Shown here: positions 60,901 to 64,000 of the stretch, piece after piece
How positions within the stretch are numbered: the stretch's first letter is position 1
Layout: each line of letters starts with the position of its first letter
Assembly: GCA_034687125.1 (NCBI GenBank)
Contig: JAQGBZ010000064.1
Coordinates: 1-64,000, forward strand
Length of the DNA: 64,000 nucleotides
Direction: 5' to 3'
Source: Neelides folsomi
Lineage: Eukaryota > Arthropoda > Collembola > Neelipleona > Neelidae
Position numbers and translations under genes: made by a program
Notes under the pieces: model-generated
Database searches by the model: none
Told to the model about the DNA's origin: nothing
The model's input: the letters and a program-made list of their open reading frames with translations, nothing else

Positions 60901-63842
60901 CATACCATGAGTTTACATTTGCTAGTCGGGTGGTGGGATTTAATTTCTTACGTCTATTCCGCTTGCACATTCCTTTTATAGTCAAGTTGGCTCCAACCAG
61001 CTCCAAAACCGTTCGTCTTATATGCACATGCACTTATGTGAGCCTTCATCGTCGAGCATTAAATCGCGAAATAGCTTCACCTTCCGTTAAACTAGAGATC
61101 CCTATTACAATCCGCAAAGGGGCATTATCGTTAACTTCGAATTCGGGAAAATCAAGATTTATGGCTCCAACGTGGAAATGAGAAAGGGGATTTTAAAACC
61201 TCGAACTTCGCTGCACTTTTTTGTGTAAAATAATGGTGAAATGAAGATGTTTTTTTAAACTTTTTGAGTTAGATATGACATCAAATATTTTTGTCTAGAT
61301 GATTTGATATGCGAGAAGGAGAAGTATAAGTCAATCACGACGGAGATGGACGTTACCTTTGGGGAAATCTCTGGCTATTGATTGCCAGTTCCCACTCAAA
61401 ACGCGTACATTCACGAAACCAAAGTTGTTTAGGTTCCTTTTTTAAAACACTCGTGTGTTCTCTCTCTCTTCTGTTTTAATCAACTTCATAATTTTGAAGT
61501 TCAATAAAAAGTGTCTGCCGCAACTAGAACACTCGTGGTTGGACACTTTTTTGGCGTGAAAATCACGTCACGTGTTTTTAATTATGATTGGCCAAAATTC
61601 GAGAGCCTATTCATTAATAATAATAAAGTTTTCGCCTATACTTATTTTTATTTTGCTAAAGGTCTTATTTAAGATTTTGTTAATTATTTTTATATTATCA
61701 TTTTACCTCTAATTAAAGTTTATAATTTAGCAGAGTTAATGGTGGATAAATTTCAGTTATTAATTATTATATTTTAAGTTAACTTTAATTTAAACAACTC
61801 GACGTCAGTCTACGATCAAATTAAAAATAATAATTGTGAAGAGTTATTAAAATGGTTGGATTAAATAGATGAGTTGGTCTGCGAGAAAGAAAAATATAAG
61901 TCAATTTGCGACGAACTGGACGGAACGTTCAAGGAAATGTCAGCCTATTAAGGACCTTCTACCCTTTCATCGTTTAACTCTCTTCCAACAAATATTCAAC
62001 TAGGTTTCCCCTTTATTTATCAAGTAGCTCATTAGCACTGTCCTTGTCAAAAAAATACTATTCAGGTCCAGTTCAATTTATGTAAGATGAATTAATTGAG
62101 AGTTAAAGTGTGCTTTAATCCGTCCTGTCAGTTACTCATAATTAAATGAGTAACAAAAATAATATAAACTATGAGAATATTTCTGAAGGTAAAATAGAAT
62201 GGAGAAAGTTGATTTGACCTATCTACTATTTATACGTATTATTTACTTCTGATTAAAAGTAATATTTTCTCTAAAGTTTTATATTTTTATTAATTGGTAA
62301 TTGATAAAATATGTTTACAGTAAATATGAATATTTAGTAATAATTAATGAAAAGATTTAATTAATTTATCAAAATCGTCTCGTTTCGTTTGTTAATGTAC
62401 TCGGTTATTACATGTTTATACGTATGTCGAGAGTTTATTTGTTTTACTCGGCTAACCAGACGTTGTAGCTGTTATTTATTAAGAGTGGATTGGTAGTCAG
62501 ATTTATATTGGATAAAGAGAGGAAAAGAGATTGGAGAAAAAAACTACAAATGTTCGTCTGCTTTCTGCTTTTTCCAGACGAATTGGTGAACGAAAAGGAA
62601 AAATACAAGTCCATTTCCGACGAGCTCGACGTTACCTTTTCCGAACTCACAGGCTATTAAGCTCCTCCTCTCTAGTCACAATTATTCTTCACTCACTCTC
62701 TATATTCATGTCAGTGAAATCTTTTTATATATTCAATTATTATCAAATTCTCAGCCTCCACACTTATTGAATGAATCATTTGTTTTATTTATTTTTTACT
62801 TTCCTTATTTTAACATTTCTTCAGTTTTGTATTCACAACCCCATTTGCCATTTCCTGTATTTCACATTCCCCTTTTAAGTTGCATTTTTTGCCTTTACAA
62901 ACCCACCATTGAACCTTTATTTGCCCAATATCTCTTGGAAGAGGAATTTAAAGAACGTTTCAAATCGAAATTTTGAGTGGAATTGCATTTCCCTGTTTCA
63001 CCTCATTTTGATTAAATTCAAGTAAAGGAAATACCTTCTTGACAAATAGCTTTTTTCCCTTCTTACCTCACGTTATTAAACCCTTTAAACCTCAATTTGA
63101 GAAGAAAAGAAATAAAAAAGGAATGCCTTTGTTAAAAAATACAGCTGCCTCGTCTTCCTCGCTTTTTTATAATATATGTAATATATACACACCCAACTTT
63201 TACTAATTCAACCCGAGCTTCTCTCGTTGTTTTCCCTAGTAGAATCTTCCCTAAAAAGAAAATTGGAGTCATCAGTGACAAAAGACAAGCTTCAAAGGGC
63301 GTATGAATCCTTGGTCTAACGCTTTTCCCCCATATATTTATACTGATACAGTCAACTGACTCGTTCTTCTCATTTCTTTTTCGACTCGCGCTTCCTTCAC
63401 TGCCTCCGTTGAGTTCAAAAGAATTACTTTGCCAGCTTTTTCCTCGTCGTATATTGTCAATATTTGTTCAATGTCTTTTGATCTTTATATTCCTCACAGT
63501 ATTTCTTTCTTGTACACTTGTAGTCGTGTAGCGTGATTATTAGTATTATTAGATCATGTTTTCCGCCTCATGAGTGTTATTGAAGCTCGCGAATCAGATT
63601 CGACACTGATGAACGAGATTAGCATTGACAAAAAATGCACTCTGTCAGTGGAATTGGCGATGTTCCTTTCTCTTAACTTTTTTACTTACTACTTCCGTGC
63701 TTCCTTCATGACTTTCCAAATGGATTAAAAGGGATTAAAATGAGTTTTGTGTTTTTCAGATGAGCTGGTCAACGAGAAGGAGAAATACAAATCAATTGCA
63801 GATGAAATGGATCAAACGTTTGCGGAATTGGCTGGATATTAG
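42667..63842 (+). CDS. Tm: Tropomyosin gene with multiple alternative exons
   Basis: Two-stranded coiled-coil protein that lies along actin filaments and, in muscle, controls myosin access with troponin. Shared exons are 49840-49973, 53869-53944 and 59081-59150; all others are alternatives: three first coding exons, two of exon A (50358 or 51510), two of exon B (53002 or 53656), three of exon C (54714, 55410 or 56482) and five terminal exons. The path 42667-42906, 49840, 51510, 53002, 53869, 55410, 59081, 63760 gives 855 bp, exactly 284 residues, the standard length, in unbroken heptads. It begins [20 protein letters not shown] as in crustacean muscle tropomyosin. Which combinations are used cannot be read from DNA. 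Confidence 0.96.
43956..43962 (+). promoter_or_regulatory. TATA box in a GC-rich island in the first tropomyosin intron
   Basis: TATAAAA at the end of a GC-rich block (about 43640-43950), with TTTCACA 29 bp downstream as a possible initiator. No coding exon follows closely, so it may start a transcript with a noncoding leader that splices to one of the later first exons. Confidence 0.4.
45539..45548 (+). promoter_or_regulatory. Perfect MEF2 site in an intronic GC-rich island
   Basis: CTAAAAATAG, an exact MEF2 consensus, lies inside a GC-rich block (45480-45740), so chance is less likely than in the AT-rich surroundings. A TCAGTC initiator-like match follows at 45742-45747. Candidate intronic muscle enhancer or alternative promoter. 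Confidence 0.45.
46649..47161 (+). CDS. Tm: Tropomyosin alternative first exon with 171-residue atypical N-terminus
   Basis: ATG at 46649 (context TTCCATGG) opens 171 codons ending at AAG before GTTATT, phase 0, so it can join the shared exon at 49840. The bulk is charged and disordered (Arg, Glu, Gln, Pro). The last part, [20 protein letters not shown] and then [12 protein letters not shown], looks like a folded lead-in to the coiled coil and recalls the long non-muscle N-terminus of fly Tm1-I/C, the atypical form tied to kinesin and mRNA transport (from memory). With the standard downstream exons the protein would be 375 residues. The donor is not strong, and the joint is inferred. Confidence 0.7.
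48967..49107 (+). CDS. Tm: Tropomyosin alternative first exon, short (cytoplasmic) N-terminus
   Basis: 47 codons starting [20 protein letters not shown] and ending MRREE, donor GTAAGA, phase 0 into the exon at 49840. This is the [13 protein letters not shown]-type start of short cytoskeletal tropomyosins, which replaces the 80-residue muscle start and gives about 251 residues. A GC-rich block at 48550-48966 just upstream is its likely promoter and 5' UTR. Confidence 0.92.
49840..49973 (+). CDS. Tm: Tropomyosin shared exon (residues 81-125)
   Basis: [19 protein letters not shown]...ADESER, acceptor CATAG, donor GTATTT, phase 0 to 2. It is the first exon common to all three starts. Confidence 0.96.
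50358..50475 (+). CDS. Tm: Tropomyosin alternative exon A1 (residues 126-164)
   Basis: Encodes [20 protein letters not shown]...KKYEE. Same length (118 bp) and phases as A2 at 51510, so the two are interchangeable and mutually exclusive by frame. More diverged from the usual crustacean sequence than A2. Confidence 0.93.
51510..51627 (+). CDS. Tm: Tropomyosin alternative exon A2 (residues 126-164)
   Basis: Encodes [20 protein letters not shown]...RKYDE, the usual arthropod muscle sequence. 118 bp, the same phases as A1. Confidence 0.95.
53002..53072 (+). CDS. Tm: Tropomyosin alternative exon B1
   Basis: 71 bp encoding [20 protein letters not shown]...GES, the canonical muscle form. Donor GTGAGT. 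Confidence 0.95.
53656..53726 (+). CDS. Tm: Tropomyosin alternative exon B2
   Basis: 71 bp encoding [20 protein letters not shown]...GES. Same phases as B1, with five conservative differences at heptad surface positions. Donor GTATGT. Confidence 0.94.
53869..53944 (+). CDS. Tm: Tropomyosin shared exon (about residues 188-213)
   Basis: [20 protein letters not shown]...EEK, 76 bp, joins B1 or B2 to any of the three C exons. Confidence 0.96.
54714..54776 (+). CDS. Tm: Tropomyosin alternative exon C1
   Basis: 63 bp, 21 codons: [20 protein letters not shown], then Q. Acceptor CACAG, donor GTACAA; phase 0 on both sides. Confidence 0.93.
55410..55472 (+). CDS. Tm: Tropomyosin alternative exon C2
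   Basis: 63 bp, 21 codons: [20 protein letters not shown], then E. Closest to the crustacean muscle isoform at this position. Confidence 0.95.
56482..56544 (+). CDS. Tm: Tropomyosin alternative exon C3
   Basis: 63 bp, 21 codons: [20 protein letters not shown], then E. The most diverged of the three, with a different charge pattern; acceptor TTCAG, donor GTAAGT. Confidence 0.92.
56545..59080 (+). other. Tm: Tropomyosin intron between the C exons and the shared exon at 59081
   Basis: 2.5 kb, AT-rich. No further tropomyosin-like exon found. A TATA box with a five-codon histone-like start lies at 58634-58668. Confidence 0.6.
58634..58668 (+). promoter_or_regulatory. TATA box and isolated MSGRG start codon segment
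   Basis: TATAAAT (58634-58640) precedes an ATG at 58653 reading MSGRG and then a GTAAGT donor-like site. MSGRG is the start of histone H2A, but no H2A body follows in any frame. It may be a stranded histone promoter fragment or chance; its phase (1) does not fit the tropomyosin exon downstream. Confidence 0.25.
59081..59150 (+). CDS. Tm: Tropomyosin shared exon (about residues 235-257)
   Basis: [20 protein letters not shown], then RLE. Ends in phase 1 before GTAATC and feeds all five terminal exons. Confidence 0.96.
60046..60128 (+). CDS. Tm: Tropomyosin terminal exon T1 (diverged C-terminus)
   Basis: 83 bp ending in [23 protein letters not shown], then LQDIQNM. Same length and phase as the other terminal exons but a different end, lacking the ELxGY tail. 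Such an end should change head-to-tail overlap and troponin-T contact. Confidence 0.85.
61299..61381 (+). CDS. Tm: Tropomyosin terminal exon T2
   Basis: 83 bp ending in [23 protein letters not shown], then FGEISGY. A polyadenylation signal AATAAA lies at 61503-61508. Confidence 0.93.
61503..61508 (+). terminator. Polyadenylation signal after terminal exon T2
   Basis: AATAAA 122 bp past the T2 stop, consistent with T2 ending its own transcript. Confidence 0.5.
61869..61951 (+). CDS. Tm: Tropomyosin terminal exon T3
   Basis: 83 bp ending in [23 protein letters not shown], then FKEMSAY. Carries two cysteines in this segment, unlike T4 and T5. Confidence 0.93.
62578..62660 (+). CDS. Tm: Tropomyosin terminal exon T4
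   Basis: 83 bp ending in [23 protein letters not shown], then FSELTGY. Close to the standard crustacean muscle C-terminus. Confidence 0.94.
63760..63842 (+). CDS. Tm: Tropomyosin terminal exon T5
   Basis: 83 bp ending in [23 protein letters not shown], then FAELAGY. The last terminal exon visible; more could lie beyond the window edge. Confidence 0.94.
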
Positions 63843-64000
63843 GAAAAAAGTCCCTCTTTTCGTTCACCTTCTCTTTTTATTAACTACCTATCATATACAC
63901 TATTAATGGATTCAGTTGTAATTTCTTTTTAACAACCAGTGTAGTTTTAGCGGTTTCATGTGCCTCTCTCTGTATAGTGTAAATACTATATAATATATAT

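Noticed and set aside
1-64000. tRNA, rRNA, CRISPR or prokaryotic operon features
   Set aside because: No cloverleaf with T-arm GTTCGA context, no rRNA-like block and no regular spacer arrays noticed; the gene structure is eukaryotic.

Overview
This is nuclear DNA of an arthropod. It is AT-rich, its genes are split by short GT-AG introns, and it holds a pyrokinin/CAPA-type receptor, the arthropod insulator protein CP190 and a tropomyosin whose full-length form begins like the crustacean allergen-type muscle tropomyosins. I infer a crustacean. The complete radial-spoke gene RSPH10B beside KATNAL2 suggests a lineage that keeps motile axonemes, probably in flagellated sperm (for example thecostracans or branchiurans). 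No species can be named from the sequence alone.

Layout. 1-6359 (minus): the 5' two thirds of a peptide GPCR gene, running off the left edge. 6360-14643: gene-poor, with a 543-bp psq/pogo-like mini-transposon (9366-9908), a DDE-transposase remnant (10610-11173) and short palindromic and telomere-like repeats (11.2-11.5 kb). 14644-16165 (minus) KATNAL2 and 16832-23548 (plus) RSPH10B form a divergent microtubule/axoneme pair. 24889-26031 (minus): a single-pass membrane protein of unknown function. 27266-32432 (plus): CP190. 34133-34700: a foldback transposon. 34788-35274 (minus) COX16, 35688-36989 (minus) a C3orf38 homologue, and 37665-39418 (plus) MRG15 follow. From about 39.4 kb to the right edge lie the tropomyosin gene and its upstream region.

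The tropomyosin locus is the standout. Eighteen coding exons can be placed with matching phases: three alternative first coding exons, two versions of each of the next two variable exons, three versions of a third and five alternative terminal exons. These are threaded through three shared exons. A full-length path gives exactly 284 residues, the canonical tropomyosin length. If the choices were independent, 3x2x2x3x5 = 180 proteins could be made. Several GC-rich islands with TATA, MEF2-like and CArG-like sites sit upstream of, or between, the first exons.

Exon models were built by hand from reading frame, GT/AG sites and phase. For every complete gene the summed exon length is a multiple of three. 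UTR exons and true transcription starts cannot be fixed without RNA data.
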